Source: Heterobilharzia americana (Eukaryota > Platyhelminthes > Trematoda > Strigeidida > Schistosomatidae). From it: a stretch of DNA of 64,000 nucleotides. The stretch spans positions 1,240,001-1,304,000 of the forward strand of contig OX104128.1 of NCBI GenBank assembly GCA_944470555.2, in the 5' to 3' direction. The notes below the pieces were generated by a model that saw only the letters and a program-made list of their open reading frames with translations, was not told the origin of the DNA and made no database searches. This document shows, piece by piece, positions 1-10,948 of the stretch (its first letter is position 1; the number at the start of each line of letters is the position of its first letter). The position numbers were made by a program, and so were the translations under genes.

Positions 1-472
1 TAGCCCACACCTTCAAAATCAGTCAATCCTGGACAATACTATTTAGCAATTACCAACAATCGAACACTCATCAGTCACTTCTTCCAAACACACTTTCAGA
101 ATCCGATGTCATATTGTATGAGGATAGTGCTAACACTCAAAATGATAAAAATTGGAAAATCTTAGCCAAAGTCTGAATAGAATACCTCCTTCATTGAGAC
201 AAGTGTTTCGAGTTACCATATGTCAATACAGTAAGAAGAAGGAACAAGACGACATGACATGTCATAAGTATCAGTTATTCATCACTGGGTTCCAGGTGAT
301 GGTGTGAATGTGTGTGCACTTGTAAGTGAATGTCACAAAGTGTAAGGAAGATAATATGGGGGAGAAATTTAGCTTGGTTATGCACGAATGTACTTCTGAT
401 GTGTAAAGCATGTAAGCAAGTTGGTTGGTTATTTGCATCTTCCCTTCAGTAAAGTGTATCGGGATTCAGCAT
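1..472. repeat. Direct repeat copy 1 (about 470 bases)
   Basis: This stretch is nearly identical to 19371-19842 and in the same orientation, with only scattered substitutions by eye. Similarity stops at about 472 here and 19842 there; the left edge is cut by the window. No open frame is visible. It could be a solo terminal repeat or the 3' tail of a retroelement. The class is not recognised. Confidence 0.8.
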
Positions 473-844
473 GACATGAAATGCCTGCGTTATCCTCCTC
501 TTTGTGTAGCTAGAAGGTTTATTTTGAATAGAAAAGTGGTGTCAACCATAACTGCATATTTCATTTTCAGATTCTGCAGTTATACGTGATTATTTGGCAA
601 TTGTCTTGTGTAGCTTGCATGATCTTTGGTAGAAATGAGAATTCCGTGATGCAGTCACCTTAAAGCAACGATGACCCCGTGAGGTGTCGAGTTTAAGACT
701 GTCAGGTCTTGGAATGAACATGTCACTATTCAGTCACTCGCTAGGAACTCAACGATTCACCAATTACGTCTTTTTTCGATTCGTGGTATAGCATAACCGT
801 TTTCCAAGACTATTATTCAGTATTTTGTCTCATATGGTAACAAA

Positions 845-960
845 AATGGGTAGAATACATATCTTGACTTATTTGTACCTCGTCATCTACACGTATCTGC
901 ACCCCAGTAAGCAAATCGAACTTAGTACGCATAGATTCATATGTCACAGCACTACGCACC
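845..960 (-). mobile_element. Degenerate Sm-alpha-type retroposon fragment
   Basis: Read on the minus strand, the block resembles the hammerhead region of better copies (for example 5963-6023), including the 'ctgcaccccag' stretch just upstream of the ribozyme. The catalytic core is badly eroded. Called only by similarity to neighbouring copies. Confidence 0.4.
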
Positions 961-1351
961 GGGCTACTGAGGCAGATGGGTCACTTCTTCGTCGTCACTT
1001 CTAACTAGGTTGAATTAATTTACCGACTTAACAGTGAATGAGCTGACCTATTACGCAACTAAATATGCAACCAAATAAATAAGCTGACCATTAGCTCATT
1101 GAATGACTACCCACCTGATCAACTTAATAAACGGATAAATCAATAAATTTCTCCTTATATCAAATTGATTTGTCATCCTTATCTTAAATATCATAGCTAT
1201 TAATGCTGGGTAGGTATTAGTAGTCATCAATTACTGCTTTCACTGATGAATGATTTTATCACCATTTTGTTTGATTGATTCATCTTCATGTTTTAGTTGA
1301 GAATTTTTCATTCAATTATCCCTTCAACTCATTCATATCAGCTGTGAATGA
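961..1351. other. Unassigned AT-rich intergenic DNA
   Basis: I see no open frame, tRNA-like box or similarity to other parts of the window here. Confidence 0.5.
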
Positions 1352-1738
1352 TACATAAATAATTTATTTTTGAGAAGAATAGGGAATTTTAATTTAGAAG
1401 TAGTATTCATCATGGACTGACGTCAGTTGGTGAACCGTTGAAAATCCGGGAGCACTGGACAGCTGTTTCGTCCTAGTATGGGACCCCTCAGTTGTGCTGT
1501 GTCGTGAGTTGACAAAAGTTGGAAATTATGAACCACTGGAAACTGACTCAGTGGCTAAATGGTTAACGTGTTTGACGTGAAACCTGAAGGTCCTGAGTTC
1601 GACCCCTAGCCAGGTCGTAGGTACTTACTGCTGAGGAGTCCCATACTAGGACGAAACAGATGTCCAGTGCTCCCAGATTTTCAATGGTTCCCCAACTAAT
1701 GTCAGTCCATGATGAATACTACTTCTACATAAATAATT
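1352..1738 (-). mobile_element. Fold-back insertion of hammerhead SINE family 2 with 13-base target duplication
   Basis: The direct repeat 'tacataaataatt' is at 1352-1364 and 1726-1738. Between them the left part (1365 to about 1490) reads on the minus strand as hammerhead plus tail. The right part (about 1490-1725) reads on the plus strand as tRNA-like head (A box near 1548, B box near 1596), hammerhead and tail. The two tails form an inverted repeat of about 100 bases starting 'agaagtagtattcatcatgg'. The minus-strand 3' end 'ctcaaaaata' abuts the duplication. The minus-strand hammerhead is mutated (CTGAGGG for CTGAGGA); the plus-strand one is intact. Confidence 0.85.
1624..1671 (+). ncRNA. 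Hammerhead ribozyme (family 2), core intact
   Basis: CTGAGGA at 1631-1637 is followed by a GTCC/GGAC stem II, GAAA at 1653-1656, a very short stem III and the triplet GTC ending at 1664, the predicted cleavage point. Stem I can form between TACTG before the core and CAGTG after the cut. All residues of the CUGANGA...GAAA...NUH core are present. Activity is inferred, not shown. Confidence 0.75.
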
Positions 1739-1906
1739 GTTTTTATTCATATGAATTATCATCAGTAATGTTTTGTTGACATGACAATTGTATATAAAGT
1801 GATTAATCCAGATTAATGTTACACTCAGTGGTTTCTATACAGGACAGGGTATCAGCCTAATCATAAAGCTACCTAATTGTCTGATCAAGGTTAGGTCGGA
1901 TTAAGG

Positions 1907-2089
1907 CTATAAAAATTTCAGCTGAATACAAAGCTTCGGATTGTTCATTAGAACTCCATTACCTTCACCAATATGTAAAAGGAGAGTTGGAACACCAATG
2001 GAAAAGTTCGCTGGGATGCAGTAAATCACTTTGAAAACTTTATGTCTTATCCGCTGTATGGTCTCTATGAACCAGATGCGACAAAACAT
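1907..2089 (-). mobile_element. Penelope-like element fragment, C-terminal end
   Basis: The minus-strand reading includes 'HKVFKVIYCIPANFSIG', which matches the end of the Penelope-like protein at 20899-21123 ('HNAFKVIYRIPSNLTYA'). This is the segment after the GIY-YIG nuclease domain. It is an isolated piece with no adjoining reverse transcriptase. Confidence 0.6.
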
Positions 2090-2249
2090 AGGTTTTCATA
2101 CCTATTTAACTTGCACTTTTCTCAGCCATGAAGGCAGGTGTTCGGTAACACGTTGGTTAAGTTACTTAGTAGTACACTCGATATCCTTGTCTCCCTCCAG
2201 AGCAACAATAAGATTGGTAAATATATATGGAAATGGTGAAACTATGTAA

Positions 2250-2345
2250 CTTAGTCTTCAGTATAACTTCATGAACATCAGGCAGTATCAAGCCATCCGC
2301 ATAGGAGTCCATCTGCCAGCGGACTTGGAGGGATTCGGCCCTGTA
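2250..2345 (+). mobile_element. Sm-alpha-type retroposon, 3' fragment
   Basis: The block around 'aacatcaggcagtatcaagc' and 'atccgcataggagtcc' matches the part of Sm-alpha-type copies downstream of the ribozyme (compare 15496-15540 and 62210-62250). The ribozyme itself is not in this piece. Confidence 0.45.
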
Positions 2346-2379
2346 TAGCAACAACTGAAACCCGTTGCACAAAAGGTAG

Positions 2380-2600
2380 TTTCGTACTTATTGGATAACG
2401 CTCTGTCATTTAAAGTGAAAGGTACTGGATTTGAGCCTAAGTGGGAACAATATCACTCACTAGGGTGCAGGTTCATCCAGCTGACAAGTACCAAATGGGA
2501 CGAAACACGCGTCCTAGATTCCTTGGCGAGTCAACAAGATCAGTATAACTTATCCTTCGTTTGACACTGAACCTATCGCTGACTAGAAAGCCATAAACAG
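2380..2600 (+). mobile_element. Sm-alpha-type retroposon with eroded hammerhead
   Basis: A tRNA-like A box ('ttggataacgctctg', near 2389) and a weak B box are followed by the hammerhead region at 2473-2524. The core reads CTGACAA instead of CTGACGA, so one invariant G is lost. Stem II, GAAA and the GTC site remain. Confidence 0.65.
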
Positions 2601-3199
2601 CGATCAGATGAATAAAAAGTTTTTTCAATAGTCCTCGACAGTCTGTGGAATAAGATATCTGCAAATATATCTCCATCAAACTGTGACTTTAGGAATGGTG
2701 ATTTCTTTCGAACAGCTGTTGCTTCAGGCATTTTTCCCGATCTTTTCATATGCTGTTTAAAAAATAAACTTATTGGAATAATCTATAATCTATTTTCCTT
2801 GCTCTGGTTGTCAAACACATTTCATAGAATTTCGTTTGGACCGTATAAGTGTGATTTATTGCATCATACAGAACCTTTCCGAAAGGAGTTCGAGATTCAC
2901 CTTTCATATATAGCTGGGGTGATAGGAATTTGAATGAACAGTCCGAAGCTCAGTATTCCGAAGATATTTGCACAGCCTTTATCTCTCCTTACCATGGCCA
3001 AGGAAATAAAGATTATGTCACAATTAGGCCATATAGAGACATATCAATTTGTGGAAGATAAATGGTTTTTAAATGTGGGATATTTTATTAGGATAGCGGT
3101 ATATGGTGATTAAAATGAAACCAGCATCAGTCTAAACTGCAGATCGTTAGAATTCGGTCAACCCATAGAGTCAGGCAATATTAAAATGGTTATTCCCCA

Positions 3200-3415
3200 G
3201 CGAATAATCAAGAAATCAGTTGCATTCCGAACAGCTCAGTGATAGTGTCTCTGACTTCAGGACTAGGTGATGTACGTTCTGACCTGTGAGGTGAAAAAAT
3301 CTGCCTCCTGGTTACTGGTACGCTTTGTTCACGAGTACCGACAAGAAAGAAAACTAGGTCGAACAGGGATTCTTGTCGACTAACCCTCAACCACTTGACC
3401 TATAGGTTTATTTGA
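3200..3415 (+). mobile_element. SINE family 3, tRNA-like head plus hammerhead-like tail
   Basis: 'cagctcagtgatagtgtct' at about 3232 is a tRNA A-box-like head, as in 60440-60640 (minus). Downstream 'acgagtaccgacaag', AAAC, 'ctaggtcg' and 'ttgtcgactaacc' follow the same order as at 13215-13320. The order TGATGAG, stem, GAAA, palindromic CCTAGG or CTTAAG, then a GTC or GTT copies the layout of the Sm-alpha hammerhead, but this copy has lost core bases. Confidence 0.5.
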
Positions 3416-4655
3416 AGATCTTTGCATAATTTTATTCGACGCATAAAGATTTGCAAAGTAACTCCTAATTATGTACATTTTGTGCTCAAAGTTAAATTTC
3501 TACTGGTCAGGTTTTCTGTCTTCTAATGTCACGTCAATAGAGATGCGCAACATAAGTATTAGGTGAAGCACAGTATAAGATAATGCAGCAAAACTAGGTT
3601 AATACAAAGGTAAAATAGAAAAGAAAGAAAAGAGGAGTGATTAATTGAATAACCAGTTCCAAAGATACATCCCAAGAAACCTTCACTAGTTCCCTCTACT
3701 TTTAAGTAATAGAAATAACACAAAACCTGAAGCATCGCCCTAACTAGTTTCCATTCTGAGCTACGTCTGATATCTTATCTAGGCACTGAGTTATGCTTTC
3801 TCTTGGACCTCACTTTTAAATGTCATCCTGACACAACTACTCTTCATCACCCAACATCATTTCATACACTGACGAGCTCGCTCTCAACTGCTTCCAACCA
3901 TTTCCAAGGCAAGCAAATATTGAACGGTATGAAAGCCACTGAGATGAGATTGGCAACACCACTGAAACCGGTGTTTTCAAATAACCTCATTCAATGAACG
4001 ATGATCTTCATCACACCCAAACACAAGAATTGATGACATTGCCGTTTTCACTGAATACGCGCAGTTCTATGAAGATAACGGTGATTGAACACGTAGAATC
4101 ATCGGATGTCAGTTGTAAGGGGCTAAATTTCACAGGCTTAGAGCAGAACTGACCACGCTAAAGCGTTAAACACCTGACATTTTAAGGAAAAGCTGACTTC
4201 ATGACCACCCCAAAGGTAATCCAGATTTCTGTCTGCTGCTCTAGGTTACAATATAAGGTAAGAAGTGTCATCAGTTACAGCTGAACCGGCACTCAGACAA
4301 CTATCTAAATACACAAACTGTTCGACAACTTCCAGCCATCCATCACCAAGGGTGATTGCAGATATAGGCTGCTGCCAATTTTATATAAGCTTTCTGTATT
4401 TCGATGCTGCAAATTAAATATCATACTTACACTCAATGATCGCCGATCAACTGAGTGTGATTTGAGTAACCTGTATTTTGTCATACAATGAGACGATACC
4501 ATTCGTAAACTCAGAGTAGCCAAGTTTTTCCTCTGACAACTAGTCTATTACCGAATAGAAGTGGTGAGTCTTTCTTCGAAAGTATCTTTGAGGATGTTTA
4601 TCCGGTCAAAAACTTCTGTTTTTTTGTTTCTACTCACCATTTTGTTTTCATATAT
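3416..4655. other. Unassigned DNA
   Basis: The short open frames here look random, have no recognised domain and match no other part of the window. No tRNA-like box was seen. Confidence 0.4.
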
Positions 4656-4659
4656 CTTG

Positions 4660-5140
4660 GACATGTAGTGCACATGCCAAGCCATTGCTTACTTCCACAT
4701 GGATTAAGTTGGAATAGGGTCCAGAGTGTCTAGATCGAGTTGCGACACCAGACTATGAAGTCCTTGTCTCCTGGTCTGAATTGAGTAGGGAGATGTAGAG
4801 GTCTCCAAAATTATCGGAATCAGTGGTTGAGAACTCTTGACGAAATGGCTGAAAATTGGCTACAATGGCTCAGATGTGCTCATTTCTTGACGTCTTCTCA
4901 TGCTTAAATATTTCCGCTGGCCTTCATTTTCAAATTCGTTATCCTCTCATACGCCTTTTCTATCTTGGTATAAGTCTTTTTCTATCCATCTGTTCTTTGT
5001 ACAATACTATGAAGTGTGGCAACTTGAACAGATGCAGTTATGTGCCAGCTTCCACTTTGCTTTCGTCTCTCTATATCTTCATCATATTCCCTTCTTATTT
5101 TGTACAGCACATTAAGTTTGTGCTAACCATATTATGATCA
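4660..5140 (+). mobile_element. Second LINE family, C-terminal tail and 3' region
   Basis: The segment 'gaatcagtggttgagaactc' followed by an alanine-Met-Ala-like 'gaaatggctgaaaattggc' matches 51650-52050 and 23860-23940, which encode the last residues of an RTE-type reverse transcriptase (consensus 'NQWLETLGDMAQNR'). The 3' untranslated part, with a C- and T-rich tract and then 'tgaagtgtggcaacttg' near 5010, is shared with 51650-52050. Many frame breaks; dead copy. Confidence 0.6.
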
Positions 5141-5269
5141 TCGATTATTTGTTAGTGAGATCTAGCTGATGTGATGAGCATGCGTATACCCGTAAGTGGT
5201 GTGGATAAGTCTTAGAAAAGTAGTGTGAATGAGAAATTCATTTTGTTTGGGTGTGTGTGTGTTTGCATT

Positions 5270-5420
5270 TTACTATCCCGTCGCTGATAGGGCCGCATTT
5301 GTCTTAGTGGGAGTAACATCGCTCACTGGTAGGCAGGTACGTCCAGTTGACCAGTCCTAAATAGGAAGAAAAGCGAGTCCTAAATTCCACTGCTAACTAC
5401 TATCCATCATTGATACTTTA
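5270..5420 (+). mobile_element. Sm-alpha-type retroposon, degenerate
   Basis: The hammerhead region at about 5340-5395 reads TTGACCA for CTGATGA and lost the C before GAAA, so it should be inactive. The downstream part 'ttccactgctaactac' is typical of the family. Confidence 0.6.
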
Positions 5421-5934
5421 CTTATGTTTAGTGAGTATAATATGGTCATTAGGGAATCACTTTCTAAGTTGGCTGGTTAGGTGGGTAGGTCTTCCTTTCT
5501 ATTAGAAGTACTACGATTCAACCTAGTGTGAAATGTCTCAGGTATCCTCATTTCGGTGAGGTTAAAAAATCCATTTAAAGCAGTCTTAGTAATCAAAGAT
5601 AGCGCAAACAGCAACTGCACATTTGACTTGTAAGTTCTACGATATCACTTTAGGGGGCGGCGTATAATGCATTGGAAAAGACAAATAGATTGCGCTAGAC
5701 TGAGATATGCATCGAAGATAAAATGGTTGTCTACAGAAAACCATCGCACTCTAATATAAACATAGGCGGAAATCTTGTTACCCTGTAAATGCTTCATGTC
5801 TTCTAATTTCATCAGCCATGTCCCATAGTCGTATAACAGGACAGAATGGACTCATCCAACTGATATCGATCGATACGACCCAGTATGGCAGCAAGGAACT
5901 GAAAACATCAGTGAAATAATAATACATAGCGACA

Positions 5935-6035
5935 TATTGTTAATTTACTTGATTGTGGCTAACAGAGGGATCAAGGACGTGCGTTTCGTCCTATTTAGGA
6001 CTCGTCAGCTGGATGTATCTGCATCCTCTGGTAGC
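5935..6035 (-). mobile_element. Sm-alpha-type retroposon fragment with intact hammerhead
   Basis: The minus-strand reading contains the ribozyme and the following family-specific block that ends in 'tgttagccacaatc'. The tRNA-like head is missing or unrecognisable beyond 6035. A separate plus-strand 3' piece of the same family follows at about 6078-6110. Confidence 0.65.
5963..6023 (-). ncRNA. Hammerhead ribozyme (Sm-alpha type), core intact
   Basis: On the minus strand: CTGACGA, stem II GTCC/GGAC with loop TAAATA, GAAA, a three-pair stem III closed by CA, and GTC. Stem I pairs ATCCAG with CTTGAT with one mismatch. The short stem III is the known trait of schistosome satellite hammerheads. 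Confidence 0.75.
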
Positions 6036-6436
6036 TCTCACCAAATAAATTACCATAATTCATATTTAGTTAACAAGGAGGCATCCGCAAAGGGGCCGAT
6101 ATGGCATCAGAGTTTGAACAATTCAACCCAGTATAACAATGAAGAATAACAAGTGTATCAACAAAAAAATGGTACATTGGTTGAAAATATGTGTCATCTG
6201 TCGACATAATTTGTCTTTGTTTTTTCATCCAGATAAATTGATAATCGATTTTCTTATCAATTACCCTTAAAGTAAAGTAGTTTTTTCTAGAGAGGGAAAA
6301 ATTATGTGAGAAAAAGCAGATAAATCCGGGACAACTTAGCATAAGGATATGCCTGTTGCAGCCAACGACCTTGACCTGATGAACAGATTAGAGTATATAT
6401 CTAACTGAAATGAGCATTCTTATAACCATTACAAAC

Positions 6437-6727
6437 TATTGCTATTATTTAGAAGTAGTATTTATCATGGATTGACATCAGTTGGGGAATCATTGAAAAT
6501 CTGGGAGCACTGGACAGCTATTTCGTCCTAGTATGGGACTCCTCAGTAGTACGTACCTACGACCTGGCTAGTGGTCGAACTCAGGACGTGCAGGTTTCAC
6601 GTCAAACATGTTAACCATTCAGCCACTGGGTTGGTTTCCAGTGGTTCACAACTTACAACTTCTGTCAATTCACAACATAGAGCGACACTTCACTTCCGAC
6701 TGGCTGACCCCACAGGTCACGGCTTAT

Positions 6728-6737
<10 letters not shown>
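6437..6737 (-). mobile_element. SINE family 2 copy in minus orientation
   Basis: Minus-strand order: 5' part from about 6722, tRNA-like head (B box near 6577, A box near 6616), hammerhead at 6505-6553, tail ending near 6450. Flanks carry 'tattgctattatt' (6437-6449) and 'tattgttattatt' (6725-6737), a 12 of 13 match that may be a target duplication, although the right one lies in an ATT microsatellite. The 5' end is truncated compared with 56108-56470. Confidence 0.75.
6505..6553 (-). ncRNA. Hammerhead ribozyme (family 2), core intact
   Basis: On the minus strand: CTGAGGA, stem II GTCC/GGAC, GAAA, TAGCTG, GTC. Stem I is TACTA against CAGTG; its first pair is a mismatch, so folding may be weaker than at 1624-1671. 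Confidence 0.65.

Positions 6738-6757
<20 letters not shown>
6724..6757. repeat. (TTA)n microsatellite
   Basis: About eleven TTA/ATT units directly at the 5' edge of the minus-strand SINE family 2 copy. Confidence 0.9.
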
Positions 6758-6758
<1 letters not shown>

Positions 6759-6789
6759 TTCATTGAGTGGTACATTAGAAAGCGACAAA

Positions 6790-8745
6790 CATGAACATTA
6801 GTGTTTCTTCGCCTACTTCACTGAACACCATACTTATTAGAAATGCATTTTAGGAGGTGGCGGGTGAAGCTGCCTAAGGGAGAATAGTTTGGATTTTTAA
6901 TGATAACTCATTACACAATCATGGTGTAAATAGAACACGTAGTATGTCAGTAATCTACAGATCCCTAAATTTGGACGGGAGTATACAGATACGAGTATCT
7001 GGCGTAATTTTTGTTTCTCAATGAAACCTGAAACATTTGAATCTGACCTAAGAGGAGACTGGAAAAGGTGCATAGTGTATCATAGTTACTGGTTATACTT
7101 AAAGTCATGTTAAACGGAGAAAACTATTCTTCTCCACTTTTGGTTTACTCAGAAGAAGTAAGTATTAGGACAGAGACCCTATATACTCGCTTTTTAGGAA
7201 CATAGTTGCGTCCATAAGTAAAACAAACGTTACAACCTACAGTGTTGTGTACGGCTGGCAGGTGATATTGTCATCCTTGCAATATCTATCCTCGATGAAA
7301 AAGTACCTGTAACTCAGTATCCTGATAAGTTATGAATGATAAGAGGAACTTTGAAGGTTGTCAATGTCTCCTATCTACTCATACAATGTTAACTAGGAGT
7401 AATTAACACACCAGTAACATGAAAATCGATGACACCTCACTCTGAAATTAAGTAACACCAAGGAAATGTTCGTAAACATCTTTAAAGTGCTTCAACTTCT
7501 ACTTAAATGTAATAACTGAGTAATCTCAAATTAAATCAATAGAATCTAGAGCTCTGAGAAAGGTGATACCACAAAATATTTTTGCATGGTGAGAGGGAGG
7601 GTTTAATTGGCACAAATACTACCAGACAAAAGTAAGTTTTCATAAGTTCCCTTTCACAACTCCAAAATTCTCTTCTCTTGACTTGCATACAAATAAACAG
7701 TGTGTAGGCGGTAAAGTAAATATGCTAAGCAAAAACCTTTTTATACTTTGATATGGAAAAATATTCTTTCTGTTGCTGGTAAAAAGTAAAAACCTGTGTT
7801 GATTAGACTCAGAGGAACCTTGTTTAACTATCAGTCAGTCAGTCAGTCAGTCAGTCAGTCAATTAGTGTCAACACTGAACCTGACATTCTTGTATAACGC
7901 GTTAAACTGTCACACATCACATTAGCATATCAAGATCGAAGGTCGAGAAACTGGAGAAAACTTCAATCAAGATTAGCATAACGTTATAAGTAGAACGAGG
8001 AAAAAGGAAAGCAAGTAGGAGAATAACGAAGTCAGATATCATTACCAAATCAGACTGATTCTAAGTTATGGGGCATGGTTTCGAACTATCAGTTTTGGTT
8101 TTCGTATGAACTATAACCCTGAAGTCTCTCAGATCGATGATCAGAGACCAAATACAAAGTTTCTGTTTGTCAGGTAGATCCACCCGAATGAATGTTTACA
8201 ACTTTTGAAACTGGCTTATCGCCTTCATCTACACATAATGTATACACCGCAATAGTAGTCATTCTGTGAAACAGCTACATGCTGTGAAGACAATGGTCGT
8301 TGAAAACTTGAATTCTTCTCGTTTCCTTTACCCTTAATGGTCATATTTTACAAACATATAGCAAATTAGAGTAAACTGCTATGCAGTAAATTACCTTCGA
8401 ATAAGTAGTTTGCTAACATATGAGTGGTAAGTATTTGGTACCAAAAGTAACTGTGCGGTATCAATGAACTTTCACTACAGTCAAGTTCATTTTCATTGAA
8501 CTAACTCTGTGGACGTTACCGCAACTAGTTTGATCTTGCTAACAAATGAAGTGTTTCTACTTGAGGTTTAACTCAGTGCAAAAGACCTGCAGTTGCCATT
8601 TCACTATCGATATTCATTCCTCCTTCATTTGTTCATGAATCATAACTAAGTATGTTTTCATGTGAATCAGTCTAACTTGATTCCTATAGATCTGACTGAA
8701 CATAAGTAAGTACAAGTCAAATCATTTTACTGATTATTAAGTAGA
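6790..8745. other. Unassigned DNA
   Basis: Two kilobases with no open frame I can defend and no family seen elsewhere in the window, apart from the short tetranucleotide array at 7831-7862. Confidence 0.4.
7831..7862. repeat. (CAGT)8 microsatellite
   Basis: Eight near-perfect TCAG/CAGT units within otherwise unassigned DNA. Confidence 0.9.
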
Positions 8746-8749
8746 CATT

Positions 8750-8950
8750 TTCAATATTAGTGAAAAACTTGGGCACTGTGGTAGAATGTAGTTCCATATT
8801 AGATTTGTTTATTTGATATAAAGCGCACAGTGATACAGTATTATTTACTTGATTACGTTTCGAGCATAAATTATTACTGCTCATAATCATATCAATTGAA
8901 TGGCCGCTTTGAAACACTTGACTGATTGGTTCATCGACATAAATTATAGA
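8750..8950 (-). mobile_element. Penelope-like element, 3' tail
   Basis: The block 'aacttgggcactgtggtaga' and the following AT-rich stretch match the 3' tails at 40381-40480 and 45178-45720. It holds 'ccatattagattt' at 8794-8806, uninterrupted, exactly where the copy at 45.2 kb carries a SINE. It is therefore a natural empty-site comparison. Confidence 0.65.
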
Positions 8951-9154
8951 TTTAACCTGGCGAAAAAAACTTATATTTCTTTGAATGTGAAAATGTTTGT
9001 TTTAATTCCTTCAGACAAAAGAGTAGGTGACTGATAGAGACTGAAGTGAAAGGTGCGCAAAACACCAACACTTCTGTAAAATGCATAAAAAGATGGATTA
9101 ACACTACAAGGTTTTGAGAAAGATTGGGCGCGAAATGATTATTTAGTTATTTAT

Positions 9155-9605
9155 ACTAGGTGATGAATGAAGGTGAAATAAAAAAGTAGCACCACAGTCG
9201 GATTCCAACCAGCGATCATCGGGTTTCAAACCCCATGCTCTATCAACTGAGGATTTATTTCACTACGATCACCAACGATTTGCGTGACTACCATGTGAAT
9301 TCGTGACACCTTACTACCACTCGATCGTATTCACATTGGCTACGTAGTTAACATTCCTCATCCCAATCAAAATGTAAATGAATCAGAGATTGGGGAGCAT
9401 CCCACTGATTATCATTTGACTATCTGAGATAGGAGGCGTAAATTGTCAGACTTGTATTGATTCTGGGTGATGATTGAATATGAAATGAAAATTTTGACCA
9501 CAGTCGGATTCGAACCAGCAACTACGGGGTTTCCGGCGCCATGCTGTACTAACTGAGCTACGATGTCCGACTACTGATTAGGTTATTATTTCACCACTTG
9601 ATGAA
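9155..9605 (-). mobile_element. tRNA-headed SINE ('GGACCTCG' family), head-to-tail pair
   Basis: Two units in the same orientation: one at about 9155-9460 and the start of a second at 9461-9605. Each holds a tRNA-like segment on the minus strand (T-arm 'ggattcgaacc' complement near 9198 and 9506). The same pair, with the same internal variant, recurs at 16738-17145. The first unit has lost about 30 bases after its D-arm. Confidence 0.75.
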
Positions 9606-9607
9606 TA

Positions 9608-9850
9608 ACCAAACAAATTCTCCTCTATCTATCCATCCTTCCCTCACTCACTCTAATCTCAGTCGTCTCATTTCCGTCTCAAATTAAAAACAACCACATC
9701 AGCCGAAGTTGACTGAAACACAATGCTCCAATAGTTGAACAGTTGAACATTTCAACTTCTCACGATATATTTGTCTTGTATCCAGAAAAGTGATGTGATA
9801 AACTGGACAATAAAACATTGTGGTTTTCATAGGGGAAAATAAAAGAAGAG
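9608..9850 (+). repeat. Inverted repeat, left arm
   Basis: About 240 bases that are the near-perfect reverse complement of 10698-10948. The inner edge is near 'ggggaaaataaaag' and the outer edge near 'ccaaacaaattc'. Neither arm matches the inverted arms at 20177-21580 or 31618-33238. Confidence 0.85.
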
Positions 9851-9867
9851 GACAATAACGGTAGGAA

Positions 9868-9975
9868 ATTATCACGGATTCGGCTGAGGAGTTTTAGACT
9901 TGGATGAAACGACTTTTCAGTGCTCCCAGATTTTCAGTTTTCCTCTCAACTGATGTGATTTCAATCCGATAAACA
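9868..9975 (+). mobile_element. SINE family 2, hammerhead and tail fragment
   Basis: 'ctgaggagttttagac', then GAAAC and 'cagtgctcccagattttcag' mark the ribozyme and tail of family 2. Stem II has diverged and there is no tRNA-like head. It lies just inside the left inverted arm. Confidence 0.6.
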
Positions 9976-10697
9976 GATAACAGGAGGATTCAGCTGTGGA
10001 TTCGATATTAGCGATTTTTGGACCATTCATTTCATCCTTTACAAACTCCATTACAAAACCTTCTACAATCATTCAAATATCCACAGTGGGTGAACAGGTG
10101 CTGATTTATTTTGCCTAAATCATTCTCAGTTATATTTGCACTTCATAATATTTGGCACGGTTAATCAGTAATTCAGTGTAACTTGAGGTTTCGTTTTTTT
10201 GGGGGCCACATCTACTCAGTTTGTCTATGTGAGGTAACAGCTGTTAATCAATAGCTTTGCATTATTGATACTGGATAGTGATTGAAGGTGGAATAAAAGT
10301 CTGGGTCGTAGGAGTATTCGAACCAGAAACTTGACCATTTGGCCTTCCCATACAGCTATAACTTAAAAGGCTTTATTGTTCAACCATGTTTTGAATATTT
10401 TCGTAAAAATGAAAGCTGACTAACAGAATACCTGAACAAATCGATTCCGAAGTAGACAAGAAGGATTAAAGAGATGATGGAATATGCCAATACACATACA
10501 CAATCAAGCAATGTATCGTCGAAAGAAGTTGAAGTATGTTGAAAAGAATTCCACCACCTGTTCACATTTGCTCAACACTGAATCTACATACTACCCATCA
10601 TCTCTGTACTGACCTAGAAAATAGACAATAAATTGAGCAGGTTAAGAAATGAGAATTTTCCGACTAAACTCTCACTTCTCTACTATTGAAATGATAA
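9976..10697. other. Spacer between inverted arms
   Basis: About 720 bases with no convincing open frame. A degraded minus-strand piece of the 'GGACCTCG' SINE is at about 10265-10370 ('tactggatagtgattgaagg'). No transposase, reverse transcriptase or GIY-YIG motif was seen. Confidence 0.5.
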
Positions 10698-10948
10698 CTT
10701 CCTACCTTTTATTTTCCCCTATGAAAACCACAATGTTTTATTGTCCAGTTCATCACACCACTTTTCTGGATACAAGACAAATATATCGTGAGAAGTTGAA
10801 ATGTTCAACTGTTCAACTATTGGAGCATTGTGTTTCAGTCAACTTCGGCTGATGTGGTTGTTTTTAATTTGAGGCGGAAATGAGACGACTGAGATTAGAG
10901 TGAGTGAGTGAGTGAGGGAAGGATGGATAGATAGAGGAGAATTTGTTC
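10698..10948 (-). repeat. Inverted repeat, right arm
   Basis: Reverse complement of 9608-9850, spaced by about 850 bases. Together they could fold into a long hairpin. The pair may be the ends of a non-autonomous element, or two copies of one repeat inserted in opposite directions. Confidence 0.85.

Noticed and set aside
7831..7862. CRISPR-like or regulatory array at the CAGT repeats
   Set aside because: Simple tetranucleotide microsatellite without spacers.
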